Below are positions 38,600 through 47,271 of a stretch of DNA of 64,000 nt, one piece after another. Source of the DNA: Lusitaniella coriacea LEGE 07157. GTDB taxonomy: Bacteria; Cyanobacteriota; Cyanobacteriia; Cyanobacteriales; Spirulinaceae. The number at the start of each line of letters is the position of its first letter. Position 1 is the stretch's first letter. A program made the translations under genes and the position numbers. The notes beneath the pieces are model-generated. The model did no database searches and had not been told where the DNA came from. It saw only the letters and a program-made list of their open reading frames with translations. The stretch lies in assembly GCF_015207425.1 (NCBI RefSeq), contig NZ_JADEWZ010000021.1, positions 31,341 to 95,340 on the forward strand, read 5' to 3'.

Positions 38600-39673
38600 A
38601 TGGCGACTCCAATTATTGCTTTAGTTTTAGGAACTGTCCTACTCTTATGCGCGACCTCAATCTATATCGGTAACTCTCTATGGAAAGAAACCCCAATTCT
38701 TTACGCACAAAGAGGGAATAAACTTTGGTTTTTAGGCTGTTTTTTAATCGCGTCAGCCTTGATTTTAGGGACAATTGGCTATTTAGGTTATATTCCCGTT
38801 TCCATTTTACGCCCCCTTAGAATCATCTCTGGCAGCGCAGGTTTATTCCTCATTGGCTATCGTTTCTATCGCAGTAAAAGTGCAGTTAAACAATTTTACA
38901 TCGATATTAAACGCTATTGGGAATTGCTCTCCGTTCTCGTCCCCCAAAATCTCCATACACGCTATCGCGGTTCCTTCCTCGGCATCTATTGGTCGCTATT
39001 AAACCCACTGATTATGATGGGAATTTATACCGCCATTTTTGGGGCTGCTTTTGCTTCTTACTATAACGACTCAATAATGAACTATATCCTGGCAGCCTTT
39101 ACCGGATTAGTCATAACAAACTTTTATTCTGCCTCTACCTCCCAAGCCTTAGCGAGTGTTGTTGGAAACGGAAGCTTATTAAACAAAATTCGCTTGCCTG
39201 TTGGCATTTTTCCCGTTTCGATGATAGCAGCTAACTTATTCCAATTTGCGATGGGAATCTTTCCCTTGCTAGCGGTAATGACAGTTATCATCACCAAAAA
39301 ACCCCTCAACGCTCTAGTACTGTTTTTACCCATAATATCTTTGACATTAGTTTGTATGGGCGTAGGCTTTTTGATGAGTGCCTTGTTCGTATTTTTCAGA
39401 GACTTAGGATACTTTTACGAACTGGTTTGTTTTGTCTTGTGGATAACCAGTCCGGTTTTTTACCCTTCAGAAATTGTTCCAGAAGCAGTCCAACCGTTTT
39501 TAGCCTTTAATCCTTTAGTTCCCATTATTGAAAACTTACGAGAAATCACATTATCCGGAACGCTACCGAGTTTAAGTTCTTTGGGTGGTTCTCTTTTGAG
39601 TGGCATCCTGATTCTGGCTTTTGGGTGGGCATTCTTTCAGTGGTTGCGACCTCGGTTTATGGATTTGCTGTAG
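38600..39673 (+). CDS. ABC-2 type polysaccharide export permease (Wzm-like)
   Basis: The 357-residue membrane protein has three predicted helices in an unusual N-terminal extension (about residues 5-90). The ABC2_membrane domain follows, with VPQNLHTRYRGSFLGIYWSL, then LLNPLIMMGIYTAIFGAAF and FFRDLGYFYELVCFVLW. That sequence is typical of Wzm/TagG permeases, which export O-antigen, teichoic acid or related glycans. Standard Wzm proteins are about 260-280 residues, so the extra N-terminal membrane segment is notable. The ATPase partner follows after 121 bases on the same strand. Confidence 0.85.
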   Translation: MATPIIALVLGTVLLLCATSIYIGNSLWKETPILYAQRGNKLWFLGCFLIASALILGTIGYLGYIPVSILRPLRIISGSAGLFLIGYRFYRSKSAVKQFYIDIKRYWELLSVLVPQNLHTRYRGSFLGIYWSLLNPLIMMGIYTAIFGAAFASYYNDSIMNYILAAFTGLVITNFYSASTSQALASVVGNGSLLNKIRLPVGIFPVSMIAANLFQFAMGIFPLLAVMTVIITKKPLNALVLFLPIISLTLVCMGVGFLMSALFVFFRDLGYFYELVCFVLWITSPVFYPSEIVPEAVQPFLAFNPLVPIIENLREITLSGTLPSLSSLGGSLLSGILILAFGWAFFQWLRPRFMDLL

Positions 39674-39794
39674 AATGCGATCGCGTTATCGATCTGCCTT
39701 GAGCAGCACGTGCGCCCTATCTTCTCTATATTTAACGAGGGAAAATCCGAAAGCATTAATTAGTAAAAGGGCGCAATATTGAGTGAGGATGTGA

Positions 39795-40529
39795 ATGGAA
39801 GTTATTCGTTTAGATGGAGTTTCCCTATTACGGCGAACCCAAGAAGAATTTACCTACGACTTAAAAAAAACCGTATTATCTCTAGTTCAAGGGAAATATC
39901 GCAAACCTGCAAAAAAACTCGTTCTAGACCACATTGACCTAACCGTCAAACAAGGGGAAAAAATTGGAATTATTGGTGCAAACGGAGCGGGAAAATCCAC
40001 CCTTCTTAAAGTCATTTGCGGTATTTTAGAACCCACAAACGGTTCGGTTCAGGTACATGGTAATATCGCCCCCTTAATTGAACTCGGTGCTGGATTTAAC
40101 TCCGATATGTCCCTCCTCAACAACATCATTCTCTACGGCGTTTTAATGGGCTATTCCAAAGCAGAAATGAGAGAAAGAACGCCCTCAATTCTAGAATTTG
40201 CCGAACTCGAAGACTACGCCCACGCCCCTGTTAAAGCTCTCTCATCCGGGATGATGGCTCGTTTAGCATTTTCTGTCGCAACCGACGTAGAACCAGATAT
40301 TCTCGTTCTCGATGAAGTCCTTTCCGTCGGAGATGCTCGGTTTGCCAAAAAATCCCAACAGCGAATCGAGCAACTTTGGAATCACAGCTCCACTATCCTA
40401 TTTGTCTCCCACGGTTTAAATTTCATCAAAGACTCTTGCGAAAAAGGCATTTGGCTCGATCGCGGCAGAATCATGTATTCTGGCAGTGCTGAAGAAACCG
40501 TCGAAAAATACTTACAAGCCGTCGGCTAA
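39795..40529 (+). CDS. ABC-2 type polysaccharide export ATPase (Wzt-like)
   Basis: The 244-residue ATPase has Walker A GANGAGKST (residues 62-70), LSSGMMARLAFSVATDVEPD with the signature motif, Walker B DILVLDEVLSVGD, and the H-loop FVSHGLNF. The N-terminal TYDLKKTVLSLVQGKY and ELGAGFNSDMSLLNNIILYG are typical of Wzt/TagH proteins. It lacks the long C-terminal carbohydrate-binding domain of some Wzt proteins, so substrate recognition probably lies elsewhere. It probably pairs with the permease 121 bases upstream. The epimerase gene starts 22 bases after its stop. Confidence 0.9.
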   Translation: MEVIRLDGVSLLRRTQEEFTYDLKKTVLSLVQGKYRKPAKKLVLDHIDLTVKQGEKIGIIGANGAGKSTLLKVICGILEPTNGSVQVHGNIAPLIELGAGFNSDMSLLNNIILYGVLMGYSKAEMRERTPSILEFAELEDYAHAPVKALSSGMMARLAFSVATDVEPDILVLDEVLSVGDARFAKKSQQRIEQLWNHSSTILFVSHGLNFIKDSCEKGIWLDRGRIMYSGSAEETVEKYLQAVG

Positions 40530-40551
40530 AGAAAAAAATCACCAAAGCATC

Positions 40552-41484
40552 ATGAAAATCTTAATTACCGGGGGAGCGGGTTATATCGGCTCAATCCTCA
40601 CCCCCACCTTACTCGCCAAAGGATATGAAGTCACCGTCCTCGACAACTTCATGTTTCGCCAAAACAGTCTAGCGGACTGCTGTCAGTACGAAGGTTTTCA
40701 AGTCGCGCGCGGCGATTGCCGAGACGAAACTGTAATCAAAGAATTGCTTCCCGACGCAGACATTATTATTCCCCTCGCTGCATTGGTGGGTGCGCCGCTG
40801 TGCAACAAAGACAAAATTGCCACCCAAACCACCAACTCCGATGCGGTTCAAATGATTTGCCGTCTCGCGCGTCCGGAACAAAAAATCCTCATGCCAATTA
40901 CTAATAGCGGTTATGGGATTGGCGAATCCGGCAAATTCTGCACCGAAGACAGTCCCCTGCGTCCCATCTCCCTCTACGGCACCACCAAAGTTGAAGCCGA
41001 AAAAGCCGTACTCGAACGGAAAAATAGCATCACATTCCGCCTTGCCACCGTTTTTGGGATGGCTCCCCGTATGAGAGTTGACCTTTTGGTGAATGACTTC
41101 GTTTATCGAGCTTTACACGATAGAGCAGTCGTCATTTTTGAAGGACATTTCAAGCGCAACTACATCCACATTCGGGACGTTGCGAACGTCTTTCTTCATG
41201 GAATCGAGAACTTTGAGAGCATGAAAGGCAAACCCTACAACGTCGGACTCGACGATGCCAACCTCTCCAAACTCGAACTCTGTGCCGAAATTCAAAAGCA
41301 TCTCCCAAAATTTGTCTATTTAGAAGCCCCCATTGGCGAAGACCCCGACAAACGAGACTATATTGTTTCCAACGCTCGTATCCTCAGCACGGGGTTCAAA
41401 CCAGAATGGTCCCTCAATCGCGGGATTCAGGAACTGATCAAAGGCTACACCATCCTTCATAACAGCTTGTATTCCAATGTCTAA
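40552..41484 (+). CDS. NAD-dependent sugar epimerase/dehydratase
   Basis: The 310-residue extended SDR has GGAGYIG (residues 7-13), NSGYGIGE and the catalytic YGTTKVEAE (Tyr about 143). The segment FKRNYIHIRDVANVFLHGIE is typical of nucleotide-sugar epimerases. The substrate is uncertain; the neighbours suggest a heptose or NDP-sugar for the exported polymer. The ATG at 40552 was chosen because the upstream extension overlaps the Wzt gene. Its last eight bases overlap the HddC-like gene, so the two are coupled. Confidence 0.85.
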   Translation: MKILITGGAGYIGSILTPTLLAKGYEVTVLDNFMFRQNSLADCCQYEGFQVARGDCRDETVIKELLPDADIIIPLAALVGAPLCNKDKIATQTTNSDAVQMICRLARPEQKILMPITNSGYGIGESGKFCTEDSPLRPISLYGTTKVEAEKAVLERKNSITFRLATVFGMAPRMRVDLLVNDFVYRALHDRAVVIFEGHFKRNYIHIRDVANVFLHGIENFESMKGKPYNVGLDDANLSKLELCAEIQKHLPKFVYLEAPIGEDPDKRDYIVSNARILSTGFKPEWSLNRGIQELIKGYTILHNSLYSNV

Positions 41485-42250
41485 CGGTAAGGTTACACCT
41501 GGGAAAGTTGTTGCAGTGGTTCTTGCGGGGGGTTATGGAACCCGCGTGCGACATCTCCTTCCCAATCTTCCCAAACCGATGGCTCTCGTAGCGGGAAAAC
41601 CCTTTTTAGAATGGGTTGTTCGCTATTTGGGAACTCAGGGAATTCCTAATGTCATCCTTTCGACAGGATATTTAGGAGAAGTGGTGGAACGGCATTTCCA
41701 AACTCAACCTGTTCCATCGGTTCGAGTCTGGTGCTGCGCGGAAACCGAACCCCTCGGAACGGCTGGAGGATTTCGCCACGCTGTTCGCCGAAGCTTAGAG
41801 TTACATTTGCCAAGTCCGCCGACGGCTTGGTTAGTTCTCAATGGCGATTCCCTTGCCTTTGCACCTCTCGCCAGCTTGCTGCGCCACCTTGATAACCCAA
41901 AAGTTGCTGGAGCCATTTTAGGTTTATCCGTAGAAGATGCTTCCCGCTATGGCTCTTTAGCCTGCGATTCTCAAGGAAATTTACTCCAGTTTGCAGAAAA
42001 ACGTCCGGGTTGCGGCACGATTAATGCGGGGGTTTACCTCCTACGTCACGCCGTATTGGAAGCGTTACCCATAAGTTTCCCTTTGAGTTTTGAACAGGAT
42101 GTATTTCCTGATTTACTCACACGAGAAACTAACTTTAAAGTTGAAATCTGTGAGGCTCCTTTCCTAGATATTGGTACGCCAGAATCTCTCCCTCAAGCAG
42201 AAGTATTTATTGAGAAGAATCGCGATTGGTTCAATGATTTTAGCCAGTGA
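41477..42250 (+). CDS. Heptose 1-phosphate nucleotidyltransferase-like (HddC-like)
   Basis: The 257-residue protein has the pyrophosphorylase signature LAGGYGTRVRHLLPNLPKPM (about residues 17-36), LNGDSLAF as the metal-binding Asp segment and AEKRPGCGTINAGVYLL. The arrangement matches HddC, which makes GDP-D-glycero-D-manno-heptose from heptose 1-phosphate. Related sugar-phosphate nucleotidyltransferases (mannose 1-phosphate type) cannot be fully excluded. The presence of a HddA-like kinase 361 bases downstream supports the heptose assignment. Confidence 0.75.
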   Translation: MSNGKVTPGKVVAVVLAGGYGTRVRHLLPNLPKPMALVAGKPFLEWVVRYLGTQGIPNVILSTGYLGEVVERHFQTQPVPSVRVWCCAETEPLGTAGGFRHAVRRSLELHLPSPPTAWLVLNGDSLAFAPLASLLRHLDNPKVAGAILGLSVEDASRYGSLACDSQGNLLQFAEKRPGCGTINAGVYLLRHAVLEALPISFPLSFEQDVFPDLLTRETNFKVEICEAPFLDIGTPESLPQAEVFIEKNRDWFNDFSQ

Positions 42251-42610
42251 CGGGAAGACGGGGGGAGAGAGCAGGGGAAGCTGGGGAGGTTGGGGGAGAT
42301 AAGGAGAAATACGCTGATGGATTTAACGCTTTTATATAGCAAAATTTTGTGCGTTACGCTCTCGCTAACACACCCTACTAGCATGACTTAAGGGACTTGC
42401 ATAAAAATAAGATACCAGCGATGCACCTGCGGCTGTCGCCTAACACATCCTACAATTGGGACGTTATTTAGCCGCAAGCCCCTAAGTGTTTGAAAACCTT
42501 ATTTTTGTGGACTACGGCGAATACAAAAATCAACAGGTCGATACCCAGAAAATTGCCATCTAACCCACCCTACACTGCTGTAACTGATAACTGAATTAAT
42601 AGGTGTATTT
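42251..42610. repeat. Intergenic region rich in dispersed repeats
   Basis: A block at 42392-42465 is the inverted copy of the MITE-like element at 25910-25998. Just before it (about 42351-42382) is GCGTTACGCTCTCGCTAACA, related to the same family, and TCTAACCCACCCTACAC near 42560 is another fragment. Apart from this, no gene is visible. Confidence 0.65.
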
Positions 42611-43591
42611 ATGCTCATTTCTCGTACTCCCGTTCGCATTAGTTTTTTGGGTGGTGGAACGGATTATCCAGAATACTTTTTGCAGCATGGCGGTGCTGTT
42701 TTAGTGACTGCGATTGATAAATTTTGCTATGTTACGGTTAGTCCTTTTTTAAGTCATTTATTTGAATATTCCGCTCGCGTTTCTTATCGGAAAGTTGAAT
42801 TAGTCAAGAAAGTTGATGAAATCGAACATAATGTTTATCGCGAATGTTTGAAGCTGTGCGGTTTGGAAAAAGATATCGAAGTGCATAATGTTGCCGATTT
42901 GCCGGCGTTTACGGGTTTGGGTTCTTCATCTACTTTCACTGTTTCTTTATTGCACGCACTCCACAGTTTTAAGGGGGAGTTTGTCCGTCCTTTGGATTTA
43001 GCTTACGAAGCAATTCATGTGGAGCGAAATATTCTTAAAGATAGAGTAGGATGTCAAGATCAAACGATTGCAGCCGTTGGCGGATTTAATGTTCTTGAAT
43101 TTAGAACAGAAGAGGATATTGTTGTTACGCGAATTCCAATTTCTCCGGAACGGTTGGTTGAATTTGAGAAACATATTTTTGTGGTTTTTACGGGAATTCG
43201 CCGAAAAGCATCTGAAGTGGTTGCAAAACAGTTAAAAAAGGTTGCGGATAATACTGAAACCTTGAAGCAAATGCGATTAATGGTTGATGAAGGGTGGGAA
43301 ATTTTGACTGGAAATCACTCGCTTTCTGAATTTGGGGAGTTGTTGCATCGTGCTTGGATTGCCAAACGAAGTTTGGAAGTTGGCGTTTCTAAACCAGAAA
43401 TCGATCGTATTTATCAGTTAGGGTTGGATGCGGGAGCGTGGGGCGGTAAGCTTTTGGGTGCGGGTGCGGGTGGTTTTATGCTCTTTTTTGCACCTCCTGA
43501 AGTTCATCCTCGTTTAAAACAGGTATTTGCGGATCGTCAGGTGTTAGAAGTTAATCTCAATGCGCCGGGTTCTCAAATTATTTTTTCTTAG
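42611..43591 (+). CDS. GHMP kinase, HddA-like heptose 7-phosphate kinase
   Basis: The 326-residue kinase has ISRTPVRISFLGGGTDYPEY at the start and the GHMP phosphate-binding motif DLPAFTGLGSSSTFTVSLL (about residues 95-113). LKDRVGCQDQTIAAVGGFN and LLGAGAGGFMLFF complete the fold. These match D-glycero-alpha-D-manno-heptose 7-phosphate kinase (HddA). It would act before HddC in GDP-heptose synthesis. The isomerase (GmhA) and phosphatase (GmhB) of that pathway are not seen in this window. Fucokinase-like relatives remain a less likely alternative. Confidence 0.78.
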   Translation: MLISRTPVRISFLGGGTDYPEYFLQHGGAVLVTAIDKFCYVTVSPFLSHLFEYSARVSYRKVELVKKVDEIEHNVYRECLKLCGLEKDIEVHNVADLPAFTGLGSSSTFTVSLLHALHSFKGEFVRPLDLAYEAIHVERNILKDRVGCQDQTIAAVGGFNVLEFRTEEDIVVTRIPISPERLVEFEKHIFVVFTGIRRKASEVVAKQLKKVADNTETLKQMRLMVDEGWEILTGNHSLSEFGELLHRAWIAKRSLEVGVSKPEIDRIYQLGLDAGAWGGKLLGAGAGGFMLFFAPPEVHPRLKQVFADRQVLEVNLNAPGSQIIFS

Positions 43592-43601
43592 CAGGATTGC
43601 C

Positions 43602-45857
43602 CTATTTTTCTTCTCCTAAAAGAGTGTTTAGTTTTGTGGCAACATCTGGGGCAGTAAAGGTGAAATGAACGTAGAATGTTCGTTGAGTTGCAGGTTTATT
43701 CAACACTTTTGCATAGTTATCTTCGCTAATTCCGGCGCGCTCGTCTAGTCCGAGGAAATTGAGTTTTAAATTGCTCAGAACCGGAGGCATGGAAGCGGCT
43801 TGTTCTTTGTCTGCTCTCACTTCAGCACCTTTTTGGGAAAGCTTAATCAAATTGCCTCGAAAAATGGTGCCACTGACCTGCTTTCCTTCTAAGACTTGAT
43901 ATAGTAGCGGAATTTCTTCTTCGAGGGGGATAAATTTCTCTTCTTGTTTTTGGAGAAAGAGATTGTAGCGATCGCGGATTCCATCAACTTCGTAGAGGAA
44001 AATGGGTTGTTTCACGCCTTTGGGTTGAACTTGTTTTTGACCCCCCAGGAGTAAAGTCGAAGCGCCGACTTCTTGCAAAGTGGCTTCAGAAATTAACACT
44101 TGGCTGCCCGTGGTGTAGGTTTCGATGCGAAACGCTAAATTGATGTGACTGCCAATTCCGGTATATTCCGTGTGGAGTTCCGAACCAATATTCCCAATAA
44201 CAACTTCCCCTGTGTTGATGCCAATTCCCATTTCCAAAGAGGGTAAGTTTAATTGTCGAACTCGTTCGTTGACTTCATCCATGATCTGTTGCATCGCGAT
44301 CGCGCACGCGATCGCGCGCTTGCCATCATCTTCCTTGGCTGTCGGCGCGCCAAACAGCACCAAAATCCCATCCCCCATAAACTTATCAATCGTCCCCTGA
44401 TAATCCCGAATCACCTCCAACATCGACTTGAGATAAATATTCAAAATCGCGACCACTTTTTCCGGGGGAAGGCGTTCGGATAGGGCAGTAAACCCCCTTA
44501 AATCCGAGGTGAGGATCGTAACTTTTTGCCGTTTTCCCCCTAACTTCAAGCCTTCGGGACTTTCGAGCAAATTAGCAACCACCTCATCAGTAAGATATCG
44601 TCCGAAGGTTTGGCGAATTTTTCTCGCGTTGTGCGCGGTATAGGCAACGATCGCGCCCGAAGACCCCACTAGCGCCAAGAGAGGGGGAACCACAGGCAAC
44701 CACCATCCAAGGGTAAAAGCGAAGTAGGTGCTGCCCAGAAGCCCGCCTAGCGCCAACAGCGCCACCAAAACTTTGAGGGCTGCTATCGCTGTTTTTTTGC
44801 CGTGATAGGAATTCCAGTGCCACGTTAAGCTCGCCCCCATCCCAGACCAAAATAAAATCCAAAGCAACTCTTGCCACTCTGTCCAACTTTGAATCAAAGG
44901 ACGATTGTTAAGGGCTGCGCTGAGAAACTGACTGACGAGGTTGGCGTGAATTTCCACTCCAGTCATCGGTTCTGCGAGGGAACCGGAAACGACGCTGTGG
45001 GGGGTGGGGAAGAGGTCATTGGCGCTTTCTGAAACGGCACCAATTAAAACCACGCGATCGCGCCCCCAATCTTTCGACACGCGATCTTGCAAAATATCCG
45101 TTAAGGAAACGGTTTCAAAAGAACGGTTGCCCCCGCGATAGTTAATAATGACCTGATAGCCGCGATCGTTGGCACCAATGTAACCCCCATCATTGCTCTC
45201 AAAGGGTTTAAACAGACTATCCCCAAGCCGCCAAACATCGGGATTATCCTTATCTTCCGGGGGGTGGGGGCTGATGCCTTCCGCGTCGAGATAGAGGAGG
45301 GCAAGGTAAAAGCTAAAGCTATAAACTGGCTGCTCTTCATCGATCAGATAAATTAAGCCGCGCCGCACCACACTATCAGAATCGGCAAGAACATCGTTGG
45401 CACCGATTTGTCCCTGTTCCTTGAGCGTCGGCGACGCAGCAACCGCTTGACGGGCGCGCTCTCCAACGACTTTTTCCACCCCGATTAAATTGGGCGTGGA
45501 CTTAAAGACCTCAACCAACTCCTGATGACCGGGAGGGACGGGTAAATCGCGATAAATATCTAGCCCAATCGCCCTGGGATTCATGGCTTTGAGCTTTTCA
45601 ATAACGCGAGCATAGACGCGATCGGGGACAAAGGCTTGACCGATTTCGCGCAAATCGTTTTCATCCACCCCAACAATAACAACGCGCTCGTCGCGAGGAA
45701 GTTGGGGGCGCGATCGCGTATATAAATCAAACAGACTCCATTCCCAAGCCTGTAACGCTCCTGTCAAACGAAGTAAAATAACCGCGATCGCGATACTCGG
45801 TGCTGTAATCCAGACCCCGCGCCACGACCACACGAACGATTTGAACCTTGCCCCCAT
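43602..45857 (-). CDS. CHASE2-domain class III adenylate cyclase
   Basis: The 751-residue protein has an N-terminal helix, an extracellular CHASE2 sensor (about residues 40-330, e.g. GVDENDLREIGQAFVPDRVY), three membrane helices (about 340-420) and a class III cyclase domain. The catalytic part has LTSDLRGFTALSE and DKFMGDGILVLFG (metal Asp residues). Lys in DKFMGDG and Thr in the YTGIG segment match the adenylate type, and NLAFR has the transition-state Asn and Arg. It makes cAMP in response to an unknown external signal. The start ATG at 45857 has GAGGAAGAGG; a GTG at 45902 is less likely. Confidence 0.88.
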   Translation of the reverse strand: MGARFKSFVWSWRGVWITAPSIAIAVILLRLTGALQAWEWSLFDLYTRSRPQLPRDERVVIVGVDENDLREIGQAFVPDRVYARVIEKLKAMNPRAIGLDIYRDLPVPPGHQELVEVFKSTPNLIGVEKVVGERARQAVAASPTLKEQGQIGANDVLADSDSVVRRGLIYLIDEEQPVYSFSFYLALLYLDAEGISPHPPEDKDNPDVWRLGDSLFKPFESNDGGYIGANDRGYQVIINYRGGNRSFETVSLTDILQDRVSKDWGRDRVVLIGAVSESANDLFPTPHSVVSGSLAEPMTGVEIHANLVSQFLSAALNNRPLIQSWTEWQELLWILFWSGMGASLTWHWNSYHGKKTAIAALKVLVALLALGGLLGSTYFAFTLGWWLPVVPPLLALVGSSGAIVAYTAHNARKIRQTFGRYLTDEVVANLLESPEGLKLGGKRQKVTILTSDLRGFTALSERLPPEKVVAILNIYLKSMLEVIRDYQGTIDKFMGDGILVLFGAPTAKEDDGKRAIACAIAMQQIMDEVNERVRQLNLPSLEMGIGINTGEVVIGNIGSELHTEYTGIGSHINLAFRIETYTTGSQVLISEATLQEVGASTLLLGGQKQVQPKGVKQPIFLYEVDGIRDRYNLFLQKQEEKFIPLEEEIPLLYQVLEGKQVSGTIFRGNLIKLSQKGAEVRADKEQAASMPPVLSNLKLNFLGLDERAGISEDNYAKVLNKPATQRTFYVHFTFTAPDVATKLNTLLGEEK

Positions 45858-46014
45858 AATCCTCTTCCTCAATCGCGCTGTTGCTGGTTGTTCGCGACTC
45901 ACTCAACCTGCGACTTCTATAGCTTCTGTGAAAAAAACAGCAAAGCCATCATTAACCCCCTTTTTTAGGGAAGAGGATTGACAAGGATGAGCCGAAAACT
46001 AACAACTTAGGTTA

Positions 46015-46770
46015 CTATCGCACGGGTTCGGACATCGGAACCTGAGCGAATTCCCCTAACTCCACCGAATTCAGCAATTCACTCCAAGCTGTGGGATTCG
46101 ACTCTCGCAAAGGCAAGAGGGCGTTAAAAGTTTCATTCCAAAGTCCCGCCTGGGCGTAAATTTCTGCCACCTTGAGAGTTTGTTGCGTCGCTTTAGCCTG
46201 TTCGATTTGGGCTTTTTGTGTGGAAGTTAAAGGCGAACGCTCGATCCATCCTTCCACCACCAAATCTATTCCGCGATCGTTAAGATCGCAGATCAGAGCG
46301 AAACTCCACGTATAAATGCGATCGGGACGAAGCGCAAGATTTTCTGGGAGAGCAAGTTTGAAAATGCCCTCTGTCCGATTCAATTCGAGCTGTGCCGCAT
46401 AAACCACCGTATCGTCCTCTTTATCCACAATCAGGACTTCTGCGGGGGCGTTCCTTAAGGCTGGAACGGATAAATAAATATTGGGATTGGACGCATCGGT
46501 TTTTAGAATATTATCTTTAGGCGTGAGCGCCGCGATCTCGAGTTCTCGTCTTGCATTCTCACTATTGCCGCAAGCACCGCGAGAAGCCGCCCCTCTGCTT
46601 CTTGGGGGAGCGCCTCGGTTCGTATTCGCTTGGGGAAAATTAACGCTGACTTGCAACGGAGGAACCAACTGCGCGTTTGTCGGCGTGGGTAAGCCCGAAG
46701 CAATAACCATTGCTGGGGAAAGGAGCATTGCCAGAACGCCTTTTAGGAGTGTGGGAGAAATTACTGTCAT
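46015..46770 (-). CDS. DUF928 domain protein, secreted
   Basis: The 251-residue protein has a signal peptide (residues 5-33, LLKGVLAMLLSPAMVIASG). A DUF928 domain follows, e.g. YLSVPALRNAPAEVLIVDK and RIYTWSFALICDLNDRGIDL. The C-terminal helical region (KAQIEQAKATQQTLKVAEIY) may interact with other proteins. DUF928 genes are commonly neighbours of CHASE2 proteins in cyanobacteria, as here, so the pair may form a sensor module at the cell surface. The function is unknown. ATG at 46768-46770 was preferred over an upstream in-frame start. Confidence 0.82.
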   Translation of the reverse strand: MTVISPTLLKGVLAMLLSPAMVIASGLPTPTNAQLVPPLQVSVNFPQANTNRGAPPRSRGAASRGACGNSENARRELEIAALTPKDNILKTDASNPNIYLSVPALRNAPAEVLIVDKEDDTVVYAAQLELNRTEGIFKLALPENLALRPDRIYTWSFALICDLNDRGIDLVVEGWIERSPLTSTQKAQIEQAKATQQTLKVAEIYAQAGLWNETFNALLPLRESNPTAWSELLNSVELGEFAQVPMSEPVR

Positions 46771-47271
46771 AATATTAATTTCCTTTTCAAAACTGATTCG
46801 ATTTTTTGTCTGAGTGGACTTGACAAGTTTCACGCTCTACACCCTAGCCTGAGAGATGGCTTGAAATCTTGTCAGTGTCAATAAGCTGTGGTATTTTGCA
46901 TCATTTCATCTGCACCCCGATTCAATCCTAACTTTTTTGACAAGCACTTGAAGTTCGCTACTATTTTGGCATTGAATCCACAATTTTATTTACGAGAAAA
47001 CACTGAAATGTTACCGAATATCAAAACCTTATTCAATCGTTTTGCTATTAATCCGGACGCATATTCTTTCCTAATTGTTCTCTCTTCAGTCGAAAAATTG
47101 GGCATTTTGTTATTTTTTTCCGGCGATATCAAATCCTTCAAATTACCCATTATAAAAATTTCCCGCGTCCCCATGTCTCCGTGTCTCTCTTTCCCCGTGT
47201 CTCCGTGTCAGACCTAACTAAGGCGATTCAAACGGATTTTATATGATGGGGGAACTTACCCCATTTCTGAA
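46771..47271. other. Intergenic region (501 bases)
   Basis: The reverse copy of the octamer repeat (GTCTCCGTGTCTCTCTTT and CCGTGTCTCCGTGTC) lies at about 47169-47212. A 109-codon plus-strand frame at 46888-47217 ends inside that repeat and lacks codon or ribosome-site support. No gene is called. Confidence 0.4.

Noticed and set aside
46888..47217. 109-codon plus-strand frame between DUF928 and the sugar permease
   Set aside because: Its end is made of the octamer repeat, and there is no ribosome site or recognisable domain.
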